Below are positions 1 to 7,235 of a DNA stretch of 17,647 nucleotides, piece by piece (positions within the stretch are counted from its first letter, which is position 1; every line of letters begins with the position of its first letter). Location: NCBI GenBank assembly GCA_002327525.1, contig DCWG01000151.1, positions 1-17,647 on the forward strand. Reading direction: 5' to 3'. Under the pieces are notes generated by a model. The model was not told the DNA's origin. It worked only from the letters and a program-made list of their open reading frames with translations, and made no database searches. The translations under genes and the position numbers were made by a program. The DNA is from Gammaproteobacteria bacterium UBA2168. Its GTDB lineage: Bacteria > Pseudomonadota > Gammaproteobacteria > Pseudomonadales > Azotimanducaceae.

Positions 1-57
1 CATGTTTTTGGGGGAAAGGTCAACCGTTTCGATCTTGATCGTCTTGTAACTACTCAT
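1..57 (-). CDS. Enoyl-CoA hydratase/crotonase family, N-terminal 19 codons only
   Basis: An ATG at 57 opens a frame that runs off the left edge and reads MSSYKTIKIETVDLSPKNM. This resembles the first beta-strand of crotonase-family proteins (Y-x-T-I-K/x-E). Crotonases hydrate 2-enoyl-CoA in beta-oxidation or carry out related CoA-ester chemistry; which reaction applies cannot be told from 19 residues. The start lies 36 bases downstream of the SDR stop codon on the same strand, so the two probably form an operon. The ribosome-binding site is weak: an AGGGAA about 15 bases upstream is the best candidate. No catalytic residue is visible, so the family call is an inference from the N-terminus and the lipid-metabolism context. 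Confidence 0.5.
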   Translation of the reverse strand, partial: MSSYKTIKIETVDLSPKNM

Positions 58-93
58 TCGGACGCATCAGGCAGTTCCCTGTCTGATCTCATC

Positions 94-861
94 TCAACTC
101 ATCTCGCCTGCCAGTCCATCGACGTAGATGCGTTCGCCGGTGACGTAGCTGTTCAGGTCGGAGACTAGGTAGCGCACGACGTTGGCGACATCCTCAGGCT
201 GACATACGTGCCCGAACGGCGAGTTGTCGTCGATGTCTCTCAGATTCTCTACACCGCGCGTGGCTCTTGCCAGCCGACGGCCCATTTCGGTCTCCACCAG
301 CCCCGGGGCAACGATGTTCACGCGGATGTTGTTGCGCAGTTCCTCTTTCGCCACTCCGTTTGCGATTGCCTCGATACCCGCTTTGCCGACGTTGTATGGT
401 GCTCCATTGCCCGCCCAGCGCCGCGTGCCCGCTGAGGAAATCATGATGATGTCACCCCTGGGGCGTTCGCGTAGGTGGGGTATGACCTCGTGCGTTGTGT
501 AGAAACTGCCGAAACAGTGCGTACGCACCACGCGCTCGAATTCTGCCGGATCAGTATCGGCCACCGAGTTGCCGCGGCTGGCGATACCGGCATTGTTGAC
601 CAGGATGTCGATGTGACTAAAATCGGCAGCCACCGCAGCGACCATTTCCCTGACCGCTTCGTAGTCGTCCACCGACGCCTGGTACGCTTGCGCCCGCACG
701 CCGAGATTACGTAGCGCTCCGACCGTCTCGGTGGCGCCTTCCTCGTCGCGGCGATAGTTCACGGCGATATCGGCGCCATCTTCTGCGAGCCCCAGCGCGA
801 TACCGCGCCCGATTCCACGATTGCCGCCGGTGATGATGGCGACCCTTCCTTTAAGTGACAT
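94..861 (-). CDS. SDR family NAD(P)-dependent oxidoreductase (FabG-like)
   Basis: A classical short-chain dehydrogenase of 255 residues, the usual length. It has the Rossmann motif TGGNRGIG at residues 11-18, NNAG at 89-92, catalytic Ser143, and Y156-x3-K160. The Asn of the classical N-S-Y-K tetrad appears to be His115 (THCFG), a variant also seen in peroxisomal multifunctional-enzyme type dehydrogenases. The C-terminus (GERIYVDGLAG) is typical. Likely reaction: NAD(P)-dependent 3-hydroxyacyl or ring-alcohol/ketone interconversion in the cytosol; the substrate is unknown. The start has an AGGAAA ribosome-binding site 6-7 bases upstream. It is divergent from phaC (170-base gap) and is followed 36 bases later by a crotonase-like gene, so it is probably the first gene of a catabolic operon that continues left of the window. 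Confidence 0.9.
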   Translation of the reverse strand: MSLKGRVAIITGGNRGIGRGIALGLAEDGADIAVNYRRDEEGATETVGALRNLGVRAQAYQASVDDYEAVREMVAAVAADFSHIDILVNNAGIASRGNSVADTDPAEFERVVRTHCFGSFYTTHEVIPHLRERPRGDIIMISSAGTRRWAGNGAPYNVGKAGIEAIANGVAKEELRNNIRVNIVAPGLVETEMGRRLARATRGVENLRDIDDNSPFGHVCQPEDVANVVRYLVSDLNSYVTGERIYVDGLAGEMS

Positions 862-963
862 TGGTTTTCCTGATAACTCGGTTGAAGTTGGTAGAGATTA
901 ACCGATCAAGTGCGGCGCGGGGAGGTTCATGAAGGCGTCGGCAGATCCTGCGTGGTAGTTTAC

Positions 964-1009
964 GAAATGGATTTCATAGCCGACAATCAACCGAGCGGTG
1001 ATTTAATCA
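964..1009. promoter_or_regulatory. Short inverted repeats in the SDR/phaC divergent promoter region
   Basis: The 170-base divergent gap holds two small symmetric sites: GAAAT-GG-ATTTC at 964-975 and TGATT-T-AATCA at 999-1009. The second lies about 22 bases before the phaC start codon. Their position fits operators for a regulator that controls phaC, but the arms are only 5 bases and may be chance. I see no convincing sigma70 or sigma54 promoter here. Confidence 0.2.
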
Positions 1010-1031
1010 GAGATTCTCAAGGGAAGGGAGC

Positions 1032-2708
1032 ATGCCGAAAAAAATAGACTCGCCATCGATCGATGACCATATCCTGACGCTGAATCCCATCGTGGGTGTG
1101 AGTATCGAAGACCTGGCCCAATCAACCGCCGCGGTAGTGCAGGCGGCACTCACTCAACCTACCGTTGCCGCCAAGCACCTGCTGCAGTTCAATGCCGAGC
1201 TCATCAAGGTGATCTTCGGCAACTCGGACCTGCAGCCGTCGCCGCGTGACGCGCGTTTCGCCGATACTGCGTTTGAAGACAATGCGTTGTATGCCGGCCT
1301 GGCCAAGAGCTGGCTGGCGTGGCAAGCGGTGGTCAACGACTGGGTGGATGAAATCGGTTTCGAAGGCGAAGCCCTGGAGCGCGCACGCTTCGTTGCCTCC
1401 GTCGCGACTGATGCCATGGCACCTACAAACTTCCTTCTGGGCAATCCGTCGGCACTGAAAAAGGCATTCGAAACCCGCGGTGCGAGCCTGGTTGCCGGGC
1501 TTCGCAATCTGGTGGATGACCTGCAAAACAACGGTGGCATGCCGAGCCAGGTGGACAAATCCGCGTTCGATGTTGGAAATAACGTCGCCAACTCGCCCGG
1601 CTGCGTCATACACAGAGACGCCATCGTAGAGCTGATTCAGTACCAGGGTGCTACTGATACGAGGAACTCACGACCATTGCTGATTGTGCCACCGCAGATC
1701 AACAAGTACTACATCTACGACATGTCGCCGGGCAAGAGTATGGTGAAATATCTGGTCGAACAGGGTTTCCAGGTGTTCGTCGTATCGTGGCGCAACCCCA
1801 CCGAAGAAAACAGAAACTGGGGGCTCGATGATTACGTGACGTCGTTGGAGAGCGCCATCGGTGTCACTCTCGATGTCAGCGGAGCAGATGCGGTGAACGT
1901 GATCGGTGCCTGTGCAGGCGGCATCACTCTGGCAGTGGCGCTTGGGTACCTGGCCGGCAAGGGTGATTTGGGCAAGATCGCCTCCCTCACACTCATGGTG
2001 AACGTATTGCAGCCCGCTGCGGACGACTCGGTCATAGGGCTCTTTGCAAACGAGGAAACCATCGAGGCGGCGCGCAAACGTTCTGCAAAGGCTGGTGTGC
2101 TAGATGGCAACGATACCGCCCGGGTATTCAACTGGATGCGTCCCAACGACCTCATCTGGAATTATGTCGTCTCGAATTACCTGCACGGTGAGTCGCCGCC
2201 GGCGTTCGACATCCTGTATTGGAACAACGATACGACCCGCCTGCCCGCCCGGCTACATAGCGATTTTCTCGATGTCTTCAAGGACAATCTGCTGTCAGAA
2301 CAAGGTGCACTCGAGATCAAAGGGGTACCCATCGATCTGGCGAAGGTGAACGTGCCCGCATTCATAACAGGTGGGACCACGGATCATATTACGCCCTGGC
2401 AGGCGTGCTACCGATCCACCCAGATTCTCGGTGGTGAGATTACCTATGTCCTGTCCACGGCAGGACACATCCAGAGTCTAATCAATCCGCCAACCTCGTC
2501 GAAACGCAAGTTCTATACGAACGACGCCACGCCACCCGCGGCGGAGGACTGGCTGGCTGATGCCAGGGAACACGCGGGATCGTGGTGGCCATTCTGGACC
2601 GAGTGGCTGAACGCGCTGTCCAACGAGCAGATACCCGTCGCGGCCCAATGTGGCAACGAGCGTCATACGGAACTGTGTGCTGCACCGGGCACCTATGTGC
2701 TGGAGTAG
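1032..2708 (+). CDS. phaC: Class II-like (medium-chain-length type) poly(3-hydroxyalkanoate) synthase
   Basis: PHA synthases polymerise (R)-3-hydroxyacyl-CoA into polyester at the granule surface. The 558-residue length matches Pseudomonas class II enzymes (about 560). The lipase-like box GACAGG at residues 292-297 places the nucleophile at Cys294. The other triad members are Asp451 (TTDHITPW) and His479 (AGHIQSLINPP), almost the same numbering as Pseudomonas PhaC1. Further hallmarks are PPQINKYYIYDMSPGKS near 220-236, VVSWRNP at 250-256, and RPNDLIWNYVVSNYL with AFDILYWNNDTTRLPA around 370-406. These read closer to class II than to class I synthases, though the monomer range is an inference. 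GGGAAGGGAG sits just before the ATG. phaZ follows immediately on the same strand. No phaD, phaF/phaI phasin, or second synthase is in the window. Confidence 0.93.
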   Translation: MPKKIDSPSIDDHILTLNPIVGVSIEDLAQSTAAVVQAALTQPTVAAKHLLQFNAELIKVIFGNSDLQPSPRDARFADTAFEDNALYAGLAKSWLAWQAVVNDWVDEIGFEGEALERARFVASVATDAMAPTNFLLGNPSALKKAFETRGASLVAGLRNLVDDLQNNGGMPSQVDKSAFDVGNNVANSPGCVIHRDAIVELIQYQGATDTRNSRPLLIVPPQINKYYIYDMSPGKSMVKYLVEQGFQVFVVSWRNPTEENRNWGLDDYVTSLESAIGVTLDVSGADAVNVIGACAGGITLAVALGYLAGKGDLGKIASLTLMVNVLQPAADDSVIGLFANEETIEAARKRSAKAGVLDGNDTARVFNWMRPNDLIWNYVVSNYLHGESPPAFDILYWNNDTTRLPARLHSDFLDVFKDNLLSEQGALEIKGVPIDLAKVNVPAFITGGTTDHITPWQACYRSTQILGGEITYVLSTAGHIQSLINPPTSSKRKFYTNDATPPAAEDWLADAREHAGSWWPFWTEWLNALSNEQIPVAAQCGNERHTELCAAPGTYVLE

Positions 2709-3520
2709 AATCAATCACCCGGACGCTTAGAGAGCAGTATCTCGATGTCGCCGGCCATCGGCTGCGCATCGTTGCTGGGTTGACAGGTGACGGCCCGCCG
2801 CTGCTTATATTCAATGGTATAGGCGCATCGGCCGGCTTGTTACGTCCCCTGATGCTGCGCCTGAATGTAACGTGCATCACGTTCGATCTGCCGGGCGTGG
2901 GAGCGTCGAGGCCGAGCCTCGTGCCCAGACGCATGCGTCATCTGGCGCGGCTTGCCGCGCAAGTGCTGGATACGTTGGGGATCAGGGAATGTCACGTGAT
3001 GGGTGTTTCCTGGGGCGGTGGGCTTGCGCAGCAATTCGCCAGGCAGTATCCGCGGCGCACGCAGCGACTCATACTGGCTGCCACGTCCACCGGCCAAGTG
3101 ATGGTGCCACCCAGGCCATCGGTAATTCTGCGCATGGCGACCCCACTCAGGTATCTGAGCGCCGGGCACTTTGTGAACATCGCGGGTGAGATCTATGGCG
3201 GAGACTTTCGGCATGATGCGGCGCGCGTCAAAGAGCACGCCAGGCACATGACGCCCCCCTCGATCACTGGCTATCTGGGTCAGCTGTACACGCTCACGGG
3301 CTGGACCAGCCTCTTCTGGCTGCACGAGATCAAGGCCCCGGCACTCGTCATGGCGGGGACGGACGACCCGATCATCCCAATGGCCAACGCCCGAATTCTC
3401 GCCCAACGTCTGCCCAACGGACGTTTGAATACGTACGATTGCGGCCATCTATTCATCCTGACGCGGCTCGATCAGGTTGCGCGCGACATAGATGCGTTCC
3501 TGGATACGCGCACGGTGTAG
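2675..3520 (+). CDS. phaZ: Intracellular mcl-PHA depolymerase, alpha/beta hydrolase
   Basis: This resembles Pseudomonas PhaZ, which releases 3-hydroxyalkanoic acids from stored polymer. Seen: LLIFNGIGAS (oxyanion region), FDLPGVGAS, the nucleophile elbow GVSWGGGLAQQFA with Ser encoded at 3008-3010, LAATSTGQVMVPPRPSV, an IYGGDFR segment, an acid loop GTDDPIIP, and the catalytic His in CGHLFILTR. PhaC1-PhaZ adjacency is the Pseudomonas order. The start is uncertain. The frame is open back to 2582 inside phaC, with ATG at 2648 and GTG at 2675 (chosen here, overlapping phaC by 34 bases). Similarity to the family seems to begin only around 2714-2730, where no ATG, GTG or TTG exists in frame. A GGAG at 2702-2705 is 8 bases before an in-frame ATC at 2714. 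The function is well supported; the 5' boundary is not. Confidence 0.85.
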   Translation: MCCTGHLCAGVESITRTLREQYLDVAGHRLRIVAGLTGDGPPLLIFNGIGASAGLLRPLMLRLNVTCITFDLPGVGASRPSLVPRRMRHLARLAAQVLDTLGIRECHVMGVSWGGGLAQQFARQYPRRTQRLILAATSTGQVMVPPRPSVILRMATPLRYLSAGHFVNIAGEIYGGDFRHDAARVKEHARHMTPPSITGYLGQLYTLTGWTSLFWLHEIKAPALVMAGTDDPIIPMANARILAQRLPNGRLNTYDCGHLFILTRLDQVARDIDAFLDTRTV

Positions 3521-3546
3521 CGATAGACGGCGTCCCATATCCGAAT

Positions 3547-3571
3547 GGCGCGAGATCCTGGCAGTCGCGCC
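3547..3571. terminator. GC-rich hairpin between convergent phaZ and acyl-CoA dehydrogenase
   Basis: GGCGCGA at 3547-3553 and TCGCGCC at 3565-3571 form a perfect 7-bp stem with an 11-base loop in the 55-base gap between two convergent genes. There is no U-tract on either side, so it is a weak candidate for a bidirectional terminator or 3'-end stabiliser. Confidence 0.35.
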
Positions 3572-3575
3572 TGGT

Positions 3576-4805
3576 CTACAGCAGATTGGGATTGATCAAC
3601 TGAGCGCCACCTTTGAGTGCTAGCATTTCGTTGCATCCGTCGGCGATCAGAAACGACCTGGCATCACGCACCAGCTTTTCCATCGGATATTCCTTGGTCA
3701 ATCCGTTGGCGCCGAAAATCTGCAGTGCGTCACTCGCCACCTCGAAGGCGGTTTGTGTGGCCGTCACCTTGGCGGCGGTTGATCCGTGCAATGCGGGTAC
3801 CGGTGCGGTTGCATTGAACTCACCGGCCCTACGTACCAGCGCTCTGGCCGCTTCGACTTTCCTGAACATGTGGAACAGGCGGTACTGCACATTCTGGTGC
3901 TTGATGATCTTCTGGCCGCCGGCCACACGTTCATGTGCATATGCTAGAGCGTGTTCGTAGGCTGCGCGGGCAATACCCACGGCCATGTTGCCCACGCTGA
4001 CGTTTGCATCCGTCAGGGTCTTGTGCACCAGATCGTTGTAGGTGTCGGGGCGTGCCAACAGGTTCGTGATCGGTACCTGTACTCCGTCAAAGAACAATTC
4101 TCCCTGGTTCATTGCGCGTGCTCCGAATTTCTCCAGTGGCTTGCCGCGGCTCACGCCCGGCAGGTCCAGCGGTACCAATACGCAGATTCCGGGCTGGGTT
4201 TGCTCGTCTGCCTCTGCGTGACAGTACAGCACGCACAGTTCTGCGGTCATCGCACCGGAAACCCAGGCCGACTTCTGACCGTTGATGACCACATAGTCGC
4301 CTTCGATGCGAGCGACACAGTTGGGTGTTCCGGATTCGCCATTTGCGGTGGCCATATCGGCCTGCGGGTCGAGCATGTCGGTGCCGTGATCCGGTTCGGT
4401 TATCCCCCAGCATCCCCTGTACTGCTCGCAGTACTCGACCAGGTCTTCCCTGCCGGCCAGGGTGCTGAACGCGGGAGGAAACCAGTCAACCAGAATCATG
4501 CCGGCCAGGCCCACATCGCCCCAGGCCAGCTCCTCGCCTGCGATCAATGACAGCCGGGTTGACGCAGCGGGCTCCAACTCCGCCATCGCCGAAACCTTCA
4601 ATCCCAGCTCCTTGGCTTGCGCCAGCACTTCCCACAGGATTGAACCGTCTGCTATGGCGTCTTCGGCGCTCATTGCATCCATTTCCGTTCCGGCCGGACG
4701 CAGTACGTCTCGTGCGAAGCGGTGGGTGGCGTCCTGCACTGTTTGCTCCATCTCGGTCAGCGGACCTTCCAGTCCACTGACGGGCAGCTCGATGTAATTA
4801 GTCAT
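3576..4805 (-). CDS. Acyl-CoA dehydrogenase family protein
   Basis: An FAD enzyme expected to introduce a 2,3-double bond into an acyl-CoA thioester. The 409 residues cover the usual N-terminal helical, central beta and C-terminal helical domains. Seen: the middle-domain segment CWGITEPDHGTD near 130-142, VINGQKSAWVSG (substrate/FAD loop), and a C-terminal FGANGLTKEYPMEKLVRDARSFLIADGCNEMLA block. The catalytic-base position of medium-chain enzymes (Glu before Gly in YEG) appears here as Asp389 in IADG, as in some diverged subfamilies, so substrate and even reaction type are uncertain. The start has AGGGAAG with good spacing. The gene is convergent with phaZ and divergent from the dead thiolase. 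A 17-bp palindrome about 40 bases upstream of the start may be its operator. Confidence 0.87.
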   Translation of the reverse strand: MTNYIELPVSGLEGPLTEMEQTVQDATHRFARDVLRPAGTEMDAMSAEDAIADGSILWEVLAQAKELGLKVSAMAELEPAASTRLSLIAGEELAWGDVGLAGMILVDWFPPAFSTLAGREDLVEYCEQYRGCWGITEPDHGTDMLDPQADMATANGESGTPNCVARIEGDYVVINGQKSAWVSGAMTAELCVLYCHAEADEQTQPGICVLVPLDLPGVSRGKPLEKFGARAMNQGELFFDGVQVPITNLLARPDTYNDLVHKTLTDANVSVGNMAVGIARAAYEHALAYAHERVAGGQKIIKHQNVQYRLFHMFRKVEAARALVRRAGEFNATAPVPALHGSTAAKVTATQTAFEVASDALQIFGANGLTKEYPMEKLVRDARSFLIADGCNEMLALKGGAQLINPNLL

Positions 4806-4845
4806 GTGAGTTCTTCCCTAGTGTTGATCGCTGATACTCCCCTGG

Positions 4846-4862
4846 TGCGGTAGTCTACCGCA
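4846..4862. promoter_or_regulatory. 17-bp palindrome, likely operator of the acyl-CoA dehydrogenase
   Basis: TGCGGTAGTCTACCGCA is a perfect inverted repeat with 8-base arms around one central base. It lies 41-57 bases upstream of the acyl-CoA dehydrogenase start and 134-150 bases upstream of the thiolase remnant. Its length and symmetry fit a TetR-family operator, and such regulators often control acyl-CoA genes; no regulator gene is in the window. A weaker site, CGTGA-CGA-TCACG, lies at 4876-4888. Confidence 0.45.
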
Positions 4863-4995
4863 GCGACATTGCGTACGTGACGATCACGGCGAAATGACCG
4901 CAAGGGATACCGCGGGGACCGCCGGTAGGCACGGGATGATGGGGTTCACCTCACCAGCAGGTGTTCTCACTGACCACAGACGCTAAGGTATGGGA

Positions 4996-5709
4996 ATGAG
5001 TACAGGTGTCGCCATCGTCGGTTGTGGGCGAACGCCGTATAGCAGGACAAAGCACGGCGAGGTTGCATTGAACGTCGATCAATACATCGCCTAGGCCGCG
5101 GACCTTGCTCTGCAGCAGGCGGGCATGAATAAGAACGACTTCGATGGCCAGGGGTTGGGCGTCTCCCACGCCGAAGCCGCACATACGGTCAACTGGTCTG
5201 CCGCAACTGCGGAGAATCTCGGCATCAGCCCGCAAGCCGTCATACGGGCGGATCAGGGCGGAGCATCGGCGACGGCGATGCTGATTAGAGCCTGCGCATT
5301 GATCAAAGCGGGCATTATCGACCGGGCGCTGGTGGTGGGTGCCGATACACCGCTGAGCATTCCGTCGGTCGCCCCGGGTCTGCCACTGCCCCCGGAAAGG
5401 ACGCGCGGTGTCTATTGGGACTTTCAGGGGCCGTTTGGATTGATGGGCGCGAGCGCGCAGTTCGCGCTGGTGTTGCAGCGGCACATGTATCAATACCCGG
5501 TTTCCCCGGAGCAACTCGGCAAGGTGGCGGTGACTAATCGATTTCACGCATCCCTGCACGCGGGCGCGATCTATCGCAAACCCTTCACCCTGGATGACTA
5601 TCTCAGCTCCCGGATGCTCTCGGATCCCATCCGCTTGTTCGACTGCGTGGGCCTGCGCGATCGACCAGGCAGAAGCGACAGTATCACCCGGCAAGATCTA
5701 CGGTTCTGA
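4996..5709 (+). pseudogene. Truncated thiolase (SCP2/SCPx-like thiolase family) with in-frame amber stop
   Basis: An ATG at 4996 with AAGG 8 bases upstream begins MSTGVAIVGCGRTPYSRTKHG, a typical thiolase start. Codon 33 is TAG (5092-5094) in an otherwise continuous frame: AADLALQQAG, then DQGGASATAMLIRACALIKAG, ALVVGADTP, GPFGLMGASAQFAL and RMLSDPIRLFDC. Similarity stops there near 5645, where a family member should continue with its C-terminal Cys/His catalytic region. The full length is usually about 380-400 residues; only about 220 are represented. The last bases to the stop at 5709 are not thiolase-like; the +1 frame reads ACAIDQAEATVSPGKIYGSE then stop, possibly the tail of another gene joined by deletion. 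The usual N-terminal Cys position is occupied by GGAS, as in SCPx-like non-classical thiolases. It cannot make a working thiolase. Confidence 0.8.
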
Positions 5710-5872
5710 GTAGTCATTTCCCTGCGACCCTCAACGGCAATTCAACGGCATGAATCTCCTGTTTTGTGACGTCGATCGGAATCGAGCGCGCCCGTACAGT
5801 AACAGATACGATCGGATGTAGCGCCGGACAATGGACCCTCGAAGGCGGGCCGCTGAACGCACCCAGATTGTG

Positions 5873-7084
5873 TCAGAGAGTGGAGGTGTCCGTGTTCATA
5901 CCCATCAGCACGCGGCCCACGAGTTCATACGTGGGCGGCCCAACCATGATGTGTGCAGTTGCGACGTGAGCATCCCGGAAGATGCGTGACAATGGACTGC
6001 GATTGTAGACTGGTGTACCGCCCGCGGCGTTGTACATCAGATCCACCGCGCGTGTTGCCTGCCTTGAGGCATTGGTGGTTGCGAGTCTGAGGATGGCGCG
6101 GTGCTGATCTGTCATCGGGGTGCCGTCACGGGCGGGCACCCAGGCGTCCGCCACCGCTTCGCGCATGAGGGCCTTGGCGGATCGAATCGCCGCTTCGGCT
6201 TCCGCCACCGCGGATTGCACGTAGGTGCGATTGCCGAGGATCGTGGAGCTGGCCACCGGAATTTTGCCAGCCGCCAGCTCGATCAGCTCGACGACGGCCC
6301 GGCGGGCAACCCCGAGCGAGATGGACGCAACGCCCATTCCCAGAACGCCGAGCAGCGGGAACTGATACAGGCCCGGCAAGCGCGGCTGATCCACGCCAAA
6401 TCGAACCCAGCGCCCCTCGGGTACGAACGCATCCTCCACCGAGAAGTCATTGGAACCGGAGCCGGACATGCCGTGAACGTCCCATGTCTGGAGGATCCGA
6501 ATCTGATCTTTCTCGAAGAAGGGCAGCAGGTGATGGAGGCGGCCTTCGGCGTCTTTGACGGGTTGATCGTTTTCATCCACCAGCAGACTGCCACCCAGCA
6601 CCCAGTCGGCATGGCTGGTGCCACTGCCCCACTGCCAGCGTCCCGACACCAGGATGCCGCCGTCGACCATCCGCGCGCGGCCAGTGGGGGCGGTTACACC
6701 GCAGGTGATGACGCCCTCCTGAGAGTAGATTCTGTGCGCCCACTCTTCGTTCAGATACGCCGACATGAGCGCCGTTGTCGCGCATACCATGGTCACCCAC
6801 GCGGTCGAACCATCTCCCTGCGCGATGGCATCTATAACGTCGAGTGAATCCATCGGATGTACCTCGTCGCCGCCCAGAGCGGCTGGAATGCAGAGTTTGA
6901 ATATCCCCGCCTTCTTCATCTGTTCGATCAGCTCAGTCGATACATCACCGTTCTTTTCGGCTTCGTCGGCCTGTTCATCTGCTATTTGCGAGATGGTTCT
7001 CACTCGCTCCATAACATCTTCCTGCATCCTGAAATCTCCGATTGCCGAGCTTTGTTGCGGATCAAGATGTACTTCATGGACCAT
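5873..7084 (-). CDS. Acyl-CoA dehydrogenase/HsaA-like flavin-dependent monooxygenase family protein
   Basis: This belongs to the acyl-CoA dehydrogenase fold subgroup that includes two-component flavin monooxygenases (HsaA, HpaB-like class D). Typical features are VSGRWQWGSGTSHADWVLGG, FSVEDAFVPEGRW, a C-terminal domain with NASRQATRAVDLMYNAAGGTPVY, and an end reading RIFRDAHVATAHIMVGPPTYELVGRVL. Such enzymes either hydroxylate aromatic or steroid-derived rings using reduced flavin from a partner reductase, or act as atypical acyl-CoA dehydrogenases; no reductase is adjacent. The start at 7084 (403 residues) is preferred because GAGGG at 7091-7095 sits exactly 6 bases before it. In-frame starts at 7090, 7126 and 7141 are worse placed. 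It is divergent from the MaoC gene and convergent with the thiolase remnant. Confidence 0.85.
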   Translation of the reverse strand: MVHEVHLDPQQSSAIGDFRMQEDVMERVRTISQIADEQADEAEKNGDVSTELIEQMKKAGIFKLCIPAALGGDEVHPMDSLDVIDAIAQGDGSTAWVTMVCATTALMSAYLNEEWAHRIYSQEGVITCGVTAPTGRARMVDGGILVSGRWQWGSGTSHADWVLGGSLLVDENDQPVKDAEGRLHHLLPFFEKDQIRILQTWDVHGMSGSGSNDFSVEDAFVPEGRWVRFGVDQPRLPGLYQFPLLGVLGMGVASISLGVARRAVVELIELAAGKIPVASSTILGNRTYVQSAVAEAEAAIRSAKALMREAVADAWVPARDGTPMTDQHRAILRLATTNASRQATRAVDLMYNAAGGTPVYNRSPLSRIFRDAHVATAHIMVGPPTYELVGRVLMGMNTDTSTL

Positions 7085-7141
7085 TTTCATCCCTCGGGAT
7101 TTGCTCCAGATCAATACTGTTCGCATATTTGCGAGCCGCAT

Positions 7142-7151
7142 CGGTCGACCG
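7142..7151. promoter_or_regulatory. 10-bp palindrome in the flavoprotein/MaoC divergent region
   Basis: CGGTCGACCG is a perfect palindrome 58 bases upstream of the preferred flavoprotein start at 7084. It could be an operator half of a larger site, but a SalI-like palindrome of this length can be chance. Confidence 0.2.
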
Positions 7152-7202
7152 TTGCTGCCGGAATTGAGGTGGCCTCAGAGGTGTTTGAGTGGCAGTCTTG
7201 AA

Positions 7203-7216
7203 CGTTTGCACAAACG
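7203..7216. promoter_or_regulatory. Inverted repeat just upstream of the MaoC ribosome-binding site
   Basis: CGTTTG-CA-CAAACG has perfect 6-base arms and lies 20 bases before the ATG at 7236, immediately ahead of the CTGGAG ribosome-binding site. It could be an operator or a small leader hairpin that affects translation of the MaoC gene. Confidence 0.3.
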
Positions 7217-7235
7217 AGGACACGCTGGAGCCGAT

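Noticed and set aside
5092..5094. Amber codon as pyrrolysine or readthrough recoding
   Set aside because: The thiolase also lacks its C-terminal half, there is no sign of recoding elsewhere, and the position is not a catalytic residue; a nonsense mutation is simpler.
4951..5694. A 247-codon minus-strand frame opposite the thiolase remnant
   Set aside because: It is antisense to clear thiolase sequence, has no recognisable motifs and uses an Arg/His/Gln-rich composition typical of a shadow frame.
6101..6847. A 248-codon plus-strand frame opposite the flavoprotein gene
   Set aside because: Entirely antisense to a recognisable protein and lacking motifs or a ribosome-binding site.
6765..7235. 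N-terminal extension of the MaoC protein (157 extra codons)
   Set aside because: It is antisense to the flavoprotein, and a good ribosome-binding site stands before the ATG at 7236.
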